Assembly (NCBI GenBank): GCA_024277375.1 | Contig: JAJRVD010000104.1 | Span: forward strand, 1 to 40,912 | Length of the DNA stretch: 40,912 bases | Origin: Candidatus Omnitrophota bacterium | GTDB lineage: Bacteria; Omnitrophota; Gorgyraeia; Tantalellales; Tantalellaceae | Direction of reading: 5' to 3' | Part shown: piece by piece, positions 32,630-40,907 of the stretch | Layout of the letters: each line of letters begins with the position of its first letter | Numbering within the stretch: position 1 is the stretch's first letter | The notes under the pieces: generated by a model | What the model was told of the DNA's origin: nothing | Database searches by the model: none | The model's input: the letters and a program-made list of their open reading frames with translations, nothing else | Made by a program: the position numbers and the translations under genes

Positions 32630-33922
32630 TCATTTAATACGAACATTTCTGATCGAATGCCACCGCATTCTCCCTAACAACACATAGAACCAATCTTTCT
32701 TCTTAATTACTGCCTCAGAAACACTGTCTACTCCTATTTTTCCATTTTTCGCCACGCTCAGCCTTATAACACCACGTCTAGGAGCCATTTTATCTGCATA
32801 TATTTCAAAAGGTATGTTAAATTTAGTTTTTTTATTCTTTACAACAAATCGCATATTACCAACAATAATGGTTTTATCATGAATAATTGGAATACCAATA
32901 TCCTGCTGATACCTGTTATACGTAATATCATCATTTAAAAGGCGCCTTGAAAAAGGCAAATCAGTTTGCACTTCCTTTGTGTGTATATATTCACTCGGGA
33001 TATTAACTAACACACGTGCCCCAATAACATTATCTCCTCTATTTTCAATTTCTATGCGCTTTTCAACCACAACAGCTTCGTTTTGTATGGCAAAATCTCC
33101 CCCTGACATATTCATACTTAATTGTGGAGCTGAAAACCATGTTATTAAAAAGTTAAGGATAAATCCTGTCACTATACCAGTGACTATAGCTCCCACAATG
33201 GATGATCTCCGTTTAGAAGTTCTCCTGCTTTGTCTTCCCTCAGTTCCCCTATTGCAATTCCTACTTATTATTTTTTTAAAAAAATTGATTAGAACATTGT
33301 ATCCTTTTCGTTCCATTTGATTTTCATGAGAGATACAAGTCAACTTAAAATCCTCTTTTACATCCACGTCATATTTTCGTATCAAAGAAACACCATTTTG
33401 TGTAATCACACGAACTTTGACGATATATTTGCCAACAATTAGTTTATAGTGAGGGGTTTTCCAATCGTTTAAATACGCCTCGTTATTCCATCCATATGCC
33501 TCACTATCTCCATCTTTTTGAACGATGCAATCCAAAGGTTCTCGCTCTCCGGCAAATATACTAATAGAGTCAGGAAATAATGTCCTTTCAACAAAAGAAT
33601 GTGGAGAAATATGCACCATTTCTGGCGTATTCGCCCACCTCCCTCGCATTATAAATAAACTTGTACCGTCTTCATTGAAAAATTCAAGCGTTGCGCTACA
33701 ATTTTGAGCCACCTGCCTCGGCAACCATTTTAAATACCAAGGCATCGCAGTATTTTCAACAAAAAACCGCACAAAATTCCATGTCCCTCTACCTTGATAC
33801 GTATTTATTACCTTTTCTTCTTCGGCATATATAGCCACTTTAGGAAATCTTTTCTTATCAAATATCAAGGCGACAATAACCGCTAATATTGACGGTAAAA
33901 ATGCTGCCCAAAATGTGTTCAT
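32630..33922 (-). CDS. Two-part membrane-associated protein, 430 aa
   Basis: Unrecognised. An N-terminal membrane helix (residues about 4-20) leads into an about 200-residue beta-rich region (VAIYAEEEKVINTYQ...KLIVGKYIVKVRVITQNGVSLIRKYDVDV); a basic stretch (GTEGRQSRRTSKRRSS) and a second helix (IVGAIVTGIVTGFILNFLIT) precede another beta-rich region of about 160 residues (VEKRIEIENRGDNVIGARVLVNIPSEY). Both beta regions resemble immunoglobulin-like folds that follow membrane helices. The ATG at 33922 is set by GGAGG seven bases upstream. It is 14 bases after the DCL/DUF3223 gene. No domain name can be given with confidence. Confidence 0.6.
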   Translation of the reverse strand: MNTFWAAFLPSILAVIVALIFDKKRFPKVAIYAEEEKVINTYQGRGTWNFVRFFVENTAMPWYLKWLPRQVAQNCSATLEFFNEDGTSLFIMRGRWANTPEMVHISPHSFVERTLFPDSISIFAGEREPLDCIVQKDGDSEAYGWNNEAYLNDWKTPHYKLIVGKYIVKVRVITQNGVSLIRKYDVDVKEDFKLTCISHENQMERKGYNVLINFFKKIISRNCNRGTEGRQSRRTSKRRSSIVGAIVTGIVTGFILNFLITWFSAPQLSMNMSGGDFAIQNEAVVVEKRIEIENRGDNVIGARVLVNIPSEYIHTKEVQTDLPFSRRLLNDDITYNRYQQDIGIPIIHDKTIIVGNMRFVVKNKKTKFNIPFEIYADKMAPRRGVIRLSVAKNGKIGVDSVSEAVIKKKDWFYVLLGRMRWHSIRNVRIK

Positions 33923-33936
33923 AACCACCCCTCCAC

Positions 33937-34653
33937 CTAATTCAACTTCACCGGTCGCTTAATCTTTGTCATGCGTTCAGATCCACCAAGGCTTAAGTTC
34001 TTCTTCGCACTGATTATCCTCAATTGCGCCACTTTCCCATGGTATTCCCTAAACGCCTTTTCTATATCTCTATCCTCAAATGTGGCAACAAATTGATTAT
34101 CTTGTGGAATTGATAACATTGATCTATCCAGTTTTATGCCCCTCCCCGCTATAAAAGTCTGAACTATTACCTGAAAAGTCATCGGTTTCTTATGATCCAA
34201 GTGGCTCTCATATGTTGCGATTTTTACTCCAGTCACTTCACATTCAACTTTTCCATCTTTGTCACCATATTGCTCAAAAAACCTCTTTTTAGCTTCTTCT
34301 AGTGATTGTCCTACAGATTCTCTACATGCTTCTGAAAATTCCTGCAATAGGCTTTTCCCTTTCGCATTTACTGCTGAAGGATAAGAAAACTCAGTGACTG
34401 TCCCATCTGTTCTTTTCAACCAAAAACAACTTGTTCCTTTATCCGTCAATGCTTTATAAAATTTCTTTATTCCACATCCTATTTTTTGCAATGATTCAGG
34501 GTGTCGTTCAATCAAAGCATATAACATATCCGTATCGTCCTCATTAACATCTTGATTATTCCGATACCTACTAAGCATTTCCTTAAAAAACGCTAATGCA
34601 TCTTTTTTAAAAGGAAACTCCATACTTCCAATTTTTATAGGCTTACGAGCCAC
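33937..34653 (-). CDS. DCL family (DUF3223) protein with HNH-like motif
   Basis: A 238-residue protein. Residues 10-90 match the DCL/DUF3223 pattern known from plant plastid DCL proteins and many bacterial proteins (FPFKKDALAFFKEMLSRY, ERHPESLQKIGCGIKKFY, CFWLKRTDGTVTEFSY). The C-terminal half has CEVTGVKIATYESHLDHKKP (His151, Asp153, His154), which looks like the first part of an HNH nuclease site; the remaining metal ligands are not obvious. In bacteria DCL proteins are often in phage or defence regions (recollection). It lies in a run of minus-strand accessory genes. Activity is inferred only. Confidence 0.7.
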   Translation of the reverse strand: MARKPIKIGSMEFPFKKDALAFFKEMLSRYRNNQDVNEDDTDMLYALIERHPESLQKIGCGIKKFYKALTDKGTSCFWLKRTDGTVTEFSYPSAVNAKGKSLLQEFSEACRESVGQSLEEAKKRFFEQYGDKDGKVECEVTGVKIATYESHLDHKKPMTFQVIVQTFIAGRGIKLDRSMLSIPQDNQFVATFEDRDIEKAFREYHGKVAQLRIISAKKNLSLGGSERMTKIKRPVKLN

Positions 34654-34826
34654 TCCAACTCCTTTTATTTCATATTTCCAACACCATCTTTACAAGCTTC
34701 AACTTCTCACTTACTCTCCATGCAAAGTCAAAAGTACACATACCAAAGGATACAATACCACTCAGGCATCATTTGTTTTAAAAATGAATATTCAACAAAT
34801 TTGTTATTCCTCCAAGCCAAAAGCCC

Positions 34827-34964
34827 TTACTTCTTCTTTTTCATTGTTTCCACAATTGCTGTACTTTTACGCCTCTCAGCTTGCTTTACTGTAATAAATT
34901 GTCCGTTTTTAGCGTCTCTTCCAACCTTATACGTACCGCTCGTACCACTTTTTTTCTTAGCCAT
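34827..34964 (-). CDS. Small basic protein, 45 aa
   Basis: A 45-residue lysine-rich protein (MAKKKSGTSGTYKVGRDAKN, then GQFITVKQAERRKSTAIVET). The start at 34964 is fixed by AAAGGAGGTGAT, the strongest ribosome-binding site in this part of the window, which argues for real translation of this short frame. The pattern, a basic flexible start followed by a short G-F-(I/V)-T-V segment and a ...TxVET tail, is frequent in small unnamed proteins of accessory regions. No function is known. It is separated from the HAD gene by 80 bases. Confidence 0.6.
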   Translation of the reverse strand: MAKKKSGTSGTYKVGRDAKNGQFITVKQAERRKSTAIVETMKKKK

Positions 34965-35044
34965 GGTATCACCTCCTTTGTAACAAATTACTGAATTTCC
35001 TTTTGCATAATAACTTGCATTCAATTGTGTCGTAGTCCTATGTA

Positions 35045-35935
35045 TCATTTTTGCTCCCTCTTCTTAATTTTCAAATATTTTTGAGCTTGAGTAAAAGAAG
35101 CCTTCCCATAACGAATTCCCCCAAAAATATTGTGTAATAAAAGCTTAATATGCTTATCTAATTCTGAGTCATTTGAATAATCTGCCGATGCCATAAAGTC
35201 AACTCTTTCAGCATTTAACAAATTTTGGCATACTTCTTTGCCCTTCTTATCCCTCTTCTTAAACACTGCTATTGCAAATCCTCCGTTTTGTCGTATCACT
35301 GTCATGCAAGGAACGTCTGTAAGCCCATCACCTATATACAAGATATTCTGAAAAGGTATTGCCCTTAAAGCACTCGGCATATGAAGATTGATATTTGTAT
35401 GCATTTCCTCCAACCCCTTATTAATTCTGAAAATAAATTGGGTCTTCAGCGTATCATTAACAATAACATTCGGAAAAGTAGCTGCTCCATACTCGTCATA
35501 GTAATATTCAGATGCGAAGATCCTATGAAAATGCTTTGCTATTTTTGTGCCTTCAATTATTTCCTTTAATCCTGCCGAAATGATATAATGCCTTAACTCA
35601 ACATCGCTATTGAATTTATCTTTAACATATTTATTTATGCGACTGAAATACCTTTCAACTCCGGAAAAATATTCGATTTTCGTAGCTAATTTCTTTAATT
35701 TTGCTTTCGTAACCGGATATTTCTGTGCTTTCGATTTCTCTATCATTAGACGCATATATGTGACAATACCTTCCCCCTGCGTCACCTTTGCCTCGACACT
35801 AACTTCCTGCCAAAATCTCTTCCCATCCTTTATGCCTAAATCAGGGAAGATAGTATATTCCTGCATCGGTTGAGGAGTCAGCGTACCATCAAAATCATAA
35901 ACTAGCGCTATCACATTATGTTTATACTTGCCCAT
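35045..35935 (-). CDS. HAD superfamily hydrolase of the accessory region
   Basis: A 296-residue HAD phosphatase. Motif I is YDFDGTLTPQPM, motif II is in YIISAGLKEIIEG, motif III a Lys in the NDTLKTQFIF region, and motif IV ILYIGDGLTDVPCM. The insertion between motifs I and II is long and helical, with a Lys-rich stretch. This HAD group differs from the housekeeping HAD at 24626-25405 and is often seen in defence-like or phage-derived clusters (recollection). The substrate is unknown. It is downstream of the broken unrecognised gene at 35971-37032. Confidence 0.8.
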   Translation of the reverse strand: MGKYKHNVIALVYDFDGTLTPQPMQEYTIFPDLGIKDGKRFWQEVSVEAKVTQGEGIVTYMRLMIEKSKAQKYPVTKAKLKKLATKIEYFSGVERYFSRINKYVKDKFNSDVELRHYIISAGLKEIIEGTKIAKHFHRIFASEYYYDEYGAATFPNVIVNDTLKTQFIFRINKGLEEMHTNINLHMPSALRAIPFQNILYIGDGLTDVPCMTVIRQNGGFAIAVFKKRDKKGKEVCQNLLNAERVDFMASADYSNDSELDKHIKLLLHNIFGGIRYGKASFTQAQKYLKIKKREQK

Positions 35936-35970
35936 ACTATCCCCCTACTAACAAATATCTTTCTCTAAGT

Positions 35971-37032
35971 TTATTTTCTCTTTCGCATTGCTGGTAATTT
36001 ATTCACAAAATCAGATATGGATGCACTCCCTTTTATTTTTTTGAGCATAGTTTTATTATAGCACACTGCCTCTTTAGAAATAACCAATCGATATTTTTTC
36101 CGTCCATTAACGATAAACCCATTGAAGTCATATCCATCAAATGCACGACTAAAATCATCTTTTAATCGCCCTATTGCCTGCCAATCACCTTCGCCGGTAT
36201 CAAGCCAGCCTTCATCCGTGGTCTTTAACGCAACAACAAATCTCAATAACAACTTAAAATTAGCCTACGTTAAACCACCTTCTTTATTGTCCAAAGCTAC
36301 GATATATTTCTCATTCTCGATCTTACCTGTCAACTGCAACGCCTTTGGAAGATCAGATTTTGCTTCACTGAAAACAAATCCTGACTTAAATTTGAGATCA
36401 TCCTCAAAAGCTTCATCAAAAACAAATTGACCAACATTAGTGCCATTCAATCTACTCTTTGTTTTCTGGCACGCAATGCAAGAGAACGGACTGATTACTA
36501 TGTACCGAGCATACCGACTAACACTGCTTGGTAGTCCTTTTAATTCTTTTGCGAGATCATCAGCTGAATCATTCAGAGCAAGAAAAATCCCGACACGATC
36601 GCCGGATACATCTTTACTACCAACAAACCACAATCTATCTGAAACACTATTTGTCTGTTCTACTAATTTGTTCTTTTTAGCAATGCGTGAAATCAATTTT
36701 GTGACATCAAATCGATAATGCGGTATATCCTTCTCCTCAACCAGTATACGATCAAGCTCCGGATCGTCCGTCGGATTTGCCCAGTATTTACCATCTTTTC
36801 GCTGTTTCAAATGCCGTGGGTTGCTTTGGTCTCCCTGAATGGATGAAAAGAAAAGATCGTGTTCATAATCGAATTGTTGCCAAATAATCAATTTATCGTT
36901 TTTTAGGGAAGTAAAATCCTTTGGAGATATTGATGTGAGTTCTTGTTCAGAAAAAACATATGCCGGTTCACATTCAACTTTTCGCAAGATATACTGAACC
37001 AGCTTATTTGAAAAGCAAAACTCCCTGTTCAT
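35971..37032 (-). pseudogene. Unrecognised gene with in-frame TAG before a winged-helix-like tail
   Basis: The frame spans 353 positions. Residues 1-255 begin MNREFCFSNKLVQYILRKVE and end EGGLT; codon 256 (36265-36267) is TAG; the same frame goes on without a break for 97 more residues, ANFKLLLRFVVALKTTDEGW, then GRKKYRLVISKEAVCYNKTM. The tail reads as the start of a winged-helix-like DNA-binding domain (LTxANFKLLLRFVVAL) with the TAG inside it, which is why I join the parts. The first part contains a CIACQKTK Cys pair. A TTG four codons after the TAG could restart translation, with no clear ribosome-binding site. The start overlaps the upstream 365-aa gene by 29 bases, so they form a pair. 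Not recognised. Confidence 0.65.
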
Positions 37033-38101
37033 ATAAATAGTCCTCGATTATTTTCTTTTCTCTCTTCTCCGGAATCTTTGTTGTTTCCGGCGGTTTTATC
37101 TCAACCGTAAATTGCTTGCTTTTCTTACCTTCTCTACGAACCCAGAAACGAAGTTTAGCTGACACTATTTCTGTTGTATCTCTCCCTAAGCCGTAAAAAT
37201 CGAGTATGGATGCGACATCTCCACTAGTGACTGCTACTCTTGCCGCTCTTTGTTTTGAATCTATGCGCACCAATTTAACCGATTCTATATGCTCGTTTCC
37301 AGCATAACTGAACGATCCATCTCTTATTGAGTCAAGATTTACTACAGTCTGATCAAAAACCGTATCGTCTAGCTTATCAATCCCCATAACTCGTTTACTG
37401 AAAATCTCCAGATACTTCTGTTTCTCTTCGGTGCCTCTACTGCTGACCTTAACACTTAAAACTTTGTTTTTCTTATCAAATATCAGAATATCTTCTTTTG
37501 CCGGACGAAAAGATCGTATGTGGATATCCCCATTCTGAAAAGTCATATGGGTTTTCATGAAATCACCCCGAGCAATCAATGTAAAACATTTCTCGTCGTC
37601 ATCATACTTTCTAATCCGGCATTGCTCACTTTTACCGTTCTCAGAAAAATACTGCTCAATATCTCTTTTAATTTCCTCAAAAACCTCATCAGCTAAATTG
37701 GCAGTTCCCTTTACAAACCGATGATGCCGTAACGTCTCAGAGTACACGACATATAAGTACTGATCGAAAGCTAAATCATAAGCATCCTTGCTATGCAAAA
37801 AAACTCTAAGTGCTGTCGTCTCTGATGACTCATCTTCTTCGGTGCTGATACTAAACTCCTGAACAGCTTTCTGGACATAATCTCGTGTGGAATCAGCAAT
37901 ATCGTTTATACAATGCAACTGCGCCTCAATATTCGACCTTTTCTCATCCTCGATACTTTTCCAGAAAGACTCAAACTCATCACCGTCAAATTTCATCCCT
38001 TCCGGTGCCGGAACTTCCCACTTGATAAAATACTCTTTTAGAACCGCATCGTCTGCAGCTCTCAGAAACTTTTCTAATTTAAATGACCTGTGTTTTACCA
38101 T
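37004..38101 (-). CDS. Unrecognised 365-aa protein, first of an overlapping pair
   Basis: A 365-residue soluble, charged protein without signal peptide or membrane segments. It opens MVKHRSFKLEKFLRAADDAV with a helical N-terminal third, then strand-rich regions (KVLSVKVSSRGTEEKQKYLE, VKLVRIDSKQRAARVAVTSG, SAKLRFWVRREGKKSKQFTV) and ends EDYLYEQGVLLFK. No nucleotide-binding or nuclease motif is visible. The next gene starts 29 bases before its end, so the two products are probably made in a fixed ratio and interact. It follows the DUF2188 gene by nine bases. In this accessory setting a role in defence is a reasonable hypothesis but nothing in the sequence proves it. Confidence 0.65.
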   Translation of the reverse strand: MVKHRSFKLEKFLRAADDAVLKEYFIKWEVPAPEGMKFDGDEFESFWKSIEDEKRSNIEAQLHCINDIADSTRDYVQKAVQEFSISTEEDESSETTALRVFLHSKDAYDLAFDQYLYVVYSETLRHHRFVKGTANLADEVFEEIKRDIEQYFSENGKSEQCRIRKYDDDEKCFTLIARGDFMKTHMTFQNGDIHIRSFRPAKEDILIFDKKNKVLSVKVSSRGTEEKQKYLEIFSKRVMGIDKLDDTVFDQTVVNLDSIRDGSFSYAGNEHIESVKLVRIDSKQRAARVAVTSGDVASILDFYGLGRDTTEIVSAKLRFWVRREGKKSKQFTVEIKPPETTKIPEKREKKIIEDYLYEQGVLLFK

Positions 38102-38110
38102 TAGTCCTCA

Positions 38111-38344
38111 TTAATGTTTTGTGTCTCTTGGTGGACAAGGATCGTTACCATAACTGTCCTTGTCTCGAATTTTACCATTAACACCGTGAATCACCACTTC
38201 TGATTTTTGATTGATTGCGATATCCCTTGCGGCATTAATTGCATCTTTTTGCGTATTGTGCAACGATGTTGCTCGTGAATTACCCGCACCTTTTACAGCC
38301 CAACCATCGTCGGTCTTTACAACATGCTGATTCTTCTTAGCCAT
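38111..38344 (-). CDS. DUF2188 domain protein, 77 aa
   Basis: A 77-residue DUF2188 protein (NQHVVKTDDGWAVKGAGNSR, then QKDAINAARDIAINQKSEVV and IHGVNGKIRDKDSYGNDPCPP), nearly the whole family consensus. The start at 38344 is set by AAAGGAGGT. The fold is a small alpha/beta domain; members are common in accessory islands and next to restriction-type genes, with no established biochemical function. It is the first gene of the minus-strand group, with nine bases to the next one. Confidence 0.85.
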   Translation of the reverse strand: MAKKNQHVVKTDDGWAVKGAGNSRATSLHNTQKDAINAARDIAINQKSEVVIHGVNGKIRDKDSYGNDPCPPRDTKH

Positions 38345-38383
38345 AGTAATACCTCCTTTTTTTGACCTAAAATACAAAAACCC

Positions 38384-38430
38384 TCGCTCAGTGAACATAA
38401 TGGCACTAGGCGAAGGTTTTTCTTTTTTAA
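38384..38430 (-). terminator. Leader hairpin with T-run ahead of the DUF2188 gene
   Basis: On the minus strand ACCTTCGCC and GCGAGGGT pair around a loop of about 22 bases and are followed by TTTTTGTATTTT, about 30 bases before the DUF2188 ribosome-binding site. It could be an attenuator in the leader of the minus-strand gene group, or on the plus strand (GCGAAGGTTTTTCTTTTTT) an end to antisense transcription. Confidence 0.5.
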
Positions 38431-38555
38431 TGTCCGGGATTTAACCCTTCCAACACGGGACAAATATTACTTATTTCATATTTTATATCATAATCGTCTA
38501 TAAACTACAAGCAATAATTGTGAACTCTTGTTAGCTTGTCAAAATATCCGTTTTT

Positions 38556-38715
38556 TTAATCACGTAATCTGTCAACTTTAGTAGTATCCTTTTTTCTTTT
38601 TGCTTCAATAACAATATGTAACCTGTTCTCTTTCTCCAATTCAATATCAGTACCACCTCTCATCTGATCACAGTAATTTAGCTAACGTTTTCTCCCGTAC
38701 AGCGTTAATATCCAT
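38556..38715 (-). pseudogene. PD-(D/E)XK nuclease-like fragment, frameshifted
   Basis: On the minus strand, ATG at 38715 opens MDINAVREKTLAKLL and TGA. In another frame from 38663 comes MRGGTDIELEKENRLHIVIE, then AKRKKDTTKVDRLRD and TAA. The combination GTDIELE...HIVIEAK is the DxnExK core of a PD-(D/E)XK nuclease, and a frameshift at about 38665 would join the two parts. Nothing continues on either side. I read it as the relic of a nuclease gene. In the rest of the non-coding stretch 38345-38887 I see only the leader hairpin, this relic and a promoter. Confidence 0.5.
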
Positions 38716-38819
38716 ACTCTTCTCAGATACTCCGACAAAAATAAAGGAGATTGAGGGAGACCATCCCACATTATGTATGAAATTACTCTCTTGTTTTTCA
38801 CCATCCCCTAATTATTTCA

Positions 38820-38848
38820 TTGGTTGCATCTTCTTTCTCTGGTATAAT
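38820..38848 (+). promoter_or_regulatory. Promoter of the ferredoxin-like/winged-helix operon
   Basis: TTGGTT at 38820-38825 and TATAAT at 38843-38848 are separated by 17 bases, with the next gene starting 39 bases downstream of the -10 box. This is the best sigma70-type match in the space and would drive the plus-strand operon. Confidence 0.6.
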
Positions 38849-38887
38849 TATCGTAATCGGGATAGAACTAACATTATAGGATGTTTT

Positions 38888-39544
38888 ATGTTTACGGTAT
38901 CAAATGATAAAAAAATAAATCAACTTGGTATTACCAAGATTGTGAAAAATATAAATCTTGTAGACTTCTTAAATGAAGTCTATTCCTATAGTGATAATAT
39001 CCTATGCCCTTCACACGCTATAGATATATCAAACGCTTCTATCATTCAAAATAAATGTATTTCCTGCGGACTTTGCTGGTTATTAACAAATGATGTTATT
39101 TCTTTTGATCAAAACTATAATGAGAATGACTTCATGGATTTTTGCAAAAAGAATAAGATGTTCTTATATGCTTGGCTAACGCTAGTGTTAAAGGAATGCA
39201 GTGGCATAGAAATATCTTCTTCTGGCTATAGTAGAACTAAGCGGATTCCCTTAATCGTTTCAGAAAAACCGCATCTTATTCATATTATCAGTGTATGTTT
39301 GTCATCAAAGAATATAGAAAAAGCATACGCTGAAATTGATGATACCATTGATCTTTCTAAAACAGAATTACGCTCTTATTCTATAAAAAAAATAATTATT
39401 ATTGTCGATTTTGATGAAGAATATTTAACTTTTCTTAATAATTTTCAAGATTGTATTTTCTTAGATGCAAAAAAGGTGTTAAAGAGTGTCCTATTAAACA
39501 ACTGTAGGTCTATTTCAAAACTAATAAATCTGAGTGAATGTTGA
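38888..39544 (+). CDS. Single-cluster ferredoxin-like protein fused to an unknown domain
   Basis: A 218-residue protein; I start at the ATG at 38888, which follows AGGA in TATAGGATGTTTT, since an earlier ATG would translate across the promoter. Residues 38-72 read ILCPSHAIDISNASIIQNKC, then ISCGLCWLLTNDVISF: the second half of a bacterial 2[4Fe-4S] ferredoxin. Cys40 (the CP of motif 1) with Cys57, Cys60 and Cys63 (CxxCGxC of motif 2) are exactly the four ligands of one cluster; ligands of the other are absent. The rest, about 140 residues, has alternating strands and helices (RIPLIVSEKPHLIHIISV, KKIIIIVDFDEEYLTFL) and may be a nuclease-like or Rossmann-like fold without catalytic residues I can name. 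It lies one base from the next gene. Not recognised as a family. Confidence 0.65.
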   Translation: MFTVSNDKKINQLGITKIVKNINLVDFLNEVYSYSDNILCPSHAIDISNASIIQNKCISCGLCWLLTNDVISFDQNYNENDFMDFCKKNKMFLYAWLTLVLKECSGIEISSSGYSRTKRIPLIVSEKPHLIHIISVCLSSKNIEKAYAEIDDTIDLSKTELRSYSIKKIIIIVDFDEEYLTFLNNFQDCIFLDAKKVLKSVLLNNCRSISKLINLSEC

Positions 39545-39545
39545 T

Positions 39546-40730
39546 ATGGCTTATTTAATCAATAGAAATCCCTGTGGACGAATAATCTGCCTCCATGCAT
39601 TAACAAAATACTTGCATAATAAGTTTGGAGACAATTCTTTTGCTTTGAACGACTTTAAATATGACGAAAATTCTACCCATAATATACACCAGACATGTGA
39701 ATTGTTAATTAAACACCCCTCTATACTAAAACCAGTTTGCCCATTCCTAGAGAACCCCTTAAGTTTAGCCAAATGTTATTTAACTCAAAGCATCCAGGAA
39801 GACAAACAAAAAAGTAAATCAGTCAGTGATGCTTTTAATGCATTGGAAGGTTTAGGATTTGTAGAGAGAGTTGACTCAACTGGAATACTAACAGAAAATG
39901 GTAAAAAGTTTTCGTCAACCAGTTTTTTCGATGAAGATATGTTACCAATATTAAAAGCGGGTCTTCTTTCATATGGTCCATTCGTTGGACTCATAAACGA
40001 ATTTACTAGGTCAAGTAGCCTTGTTAGCAAATCCGACATAAGGCTTGGTTATCCCAATACTATAGATAAAGTGTTCCATCAAAAACAACTTATAAGATTA
40101 TCTACAGGATCTCAAGAAGATACTATTACGAGAACTAGATCTACTTTGTTTATATGGGCAATAAGTGGTGGTTTTGCTCTCCCCTACAAAATGCCTGTTC
40201 CTACTAATAAAAAACTATGGCACACAGAAGTTTTACCATATATAAAATCGAAAAAATGGAGTGCAAGAAAATTTAAATCTTTTGTTGATAAGGACTTCTT
40301 TAACAATAAGATCTTTGTTGACAACCCCCTAACATATGAATCCATGACGAAAAGCACCAAAGCCTTACGCGAACGAAACCAAGAACTTGAGCGAAGTATT
40401 ACCTTGAAGTTTGAACCAATTGTTAAAAACAGGAGATTTGCACTTATTTACTTACTTGCGAAAGCTTCTACCGACAACAAGAACTTAGATATTTCTAAGA
40501 CAATTTTTCTCTTAAAGAAATATCCTGATCTATTTGTTGTTAATTCTAAAGATTTTGATACTGTAATGATATCTGAACTTGAAATAGCAACCGTAACGGG
40601 GATTCCTTATTCTTTTAAAAAAAACGTACTTTCCCCTTTAACTAAAATAAATATTAAAAAAGCATCACAGGGGGCACCCCCTAAATTGCTTTCAACATTA
40701 AATAAAATATATCCAGGAACTACAATATGA
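39546..40730 (+). CDS. Winged-helix-like protein, partner of the ferredoxin-like protein
   Basis: A 394-residue soluble protein; the ATG at 39546 begins MAYLINRNPCGRIICLHALT, one base after the stop of the ferredoxin-like gene. Around residues 88-120 SVSDAFNALEGLGFVERVDS, then TGILTENGKKF, is the recognition helix and wing of a winged-helix domain in which the gene product reads a DNA or protein partner. A charged helical segment follows at about 265-300 (TKSTKALRERNQELERSITL). No nuclease motif is visible. Its stop overlaps the next start in ATGA, so at least three genes were in the operon. Like its partner it is AT-rich compared with the left part of the window. Not recognised. Confidence 0.65.
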   Translation: MAYLINRNPCGRIICLHALTKYLHNKFGDNSFALNDFKYDENSTHNIHQTCELLIKHPSILKPVCPFLENPLSLAKCYLTQSIQEDKQKSKSVSDAFNALEGLGFVERVDSTGILTENGKKFSSTSFFDEDMLPILKAGLLSYGPFVGLINEFTRSSSLVSKSDIRLGYPNTIDKVFHQKQLIRLSTGSQEDTITRTRSTLFIWAISGGFALPYKMPVPTNKKLWHTEVLPYIKSKKWSARKFKSFVDKDFFNNKIFVDNPLTYESMTKSTKALRERNQELERSITLKFEPIVKNRRFALIYLLAKASTDNKNLDISKTIFLLKKYPDLFVVNSKDFDTVMISELEIATVTGIPYSFKKNVLSPLTKINIKKASQGAPPKLLSTLNKIYPGTTI

Positions 40731-40804
40731 GCTTAATTAAAATCTCAAACACAATAATTGATGAATGTATACATGTTCGCCGTCAGCAAAAGTGGGAGTA
40801 TTAG
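40727..40804 (+). pseudogene. Truncated third gene of the operon, 25 codons
   Basis: An ATGA overlap with the previous gene starts MSLIKISNTIIDECIHVRRQ, then QKWEY and TAG. The four-base overlap is normal for a coupled downstream gene, but the frame stops after 25 codons, 12 bases before a perfect 38-bp palindrome. I infer that a full gene once followed and was cut off by the neighbouring sequence, possibly a mobile element. A genuine short peptide is the alternative. Confidence 0.45.
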
Positions 40805-40815
40805 ATAGGTTGTAG

Positions 40816-40853
40816 TTTCAAGGATATTCTCACATGTGAGAATATCCTTGAAA
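40816..40853. repeat. Perfect 38-bp palindrome
   Basis: TTTCAAGGATATTCTCACA is followed immediately by its exact reverse complement, with no loop and no T-run. It is unrelated in sequence to the GTAGGGG family. The position, between a truncated gene and the start of a new gene with a structured leader, suits the end of a mobile element or a large dimeric operator. Confidence 0.85.
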
Positions 40854-40865
40854 TCGCGCGATTTT

Positions 40866-40901
40866 AGCTCCATAATCGGGATAATATCCCGGAAAGGAGC
40901 T
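40866..40901 (+). promoter_or_regulatory. Leader hairpin pairing the ribosome-binding site of the next gene
   Basis: AGCTCC at 40866-40871 can pair with GGAGCT at 40896-40901, the latter being the core of the AAAGGAG ribosome-binding site of the ATG at 40908. Inside the loop CGGGAT and ATCCCG form a second stem (40877-40891). In the folded RNA the ribosome-binding site is closed, so translation would be repressed unless the hairpin is opened. Confidence 0.6.
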
Positions 40902-40907
40902 GAAAAG

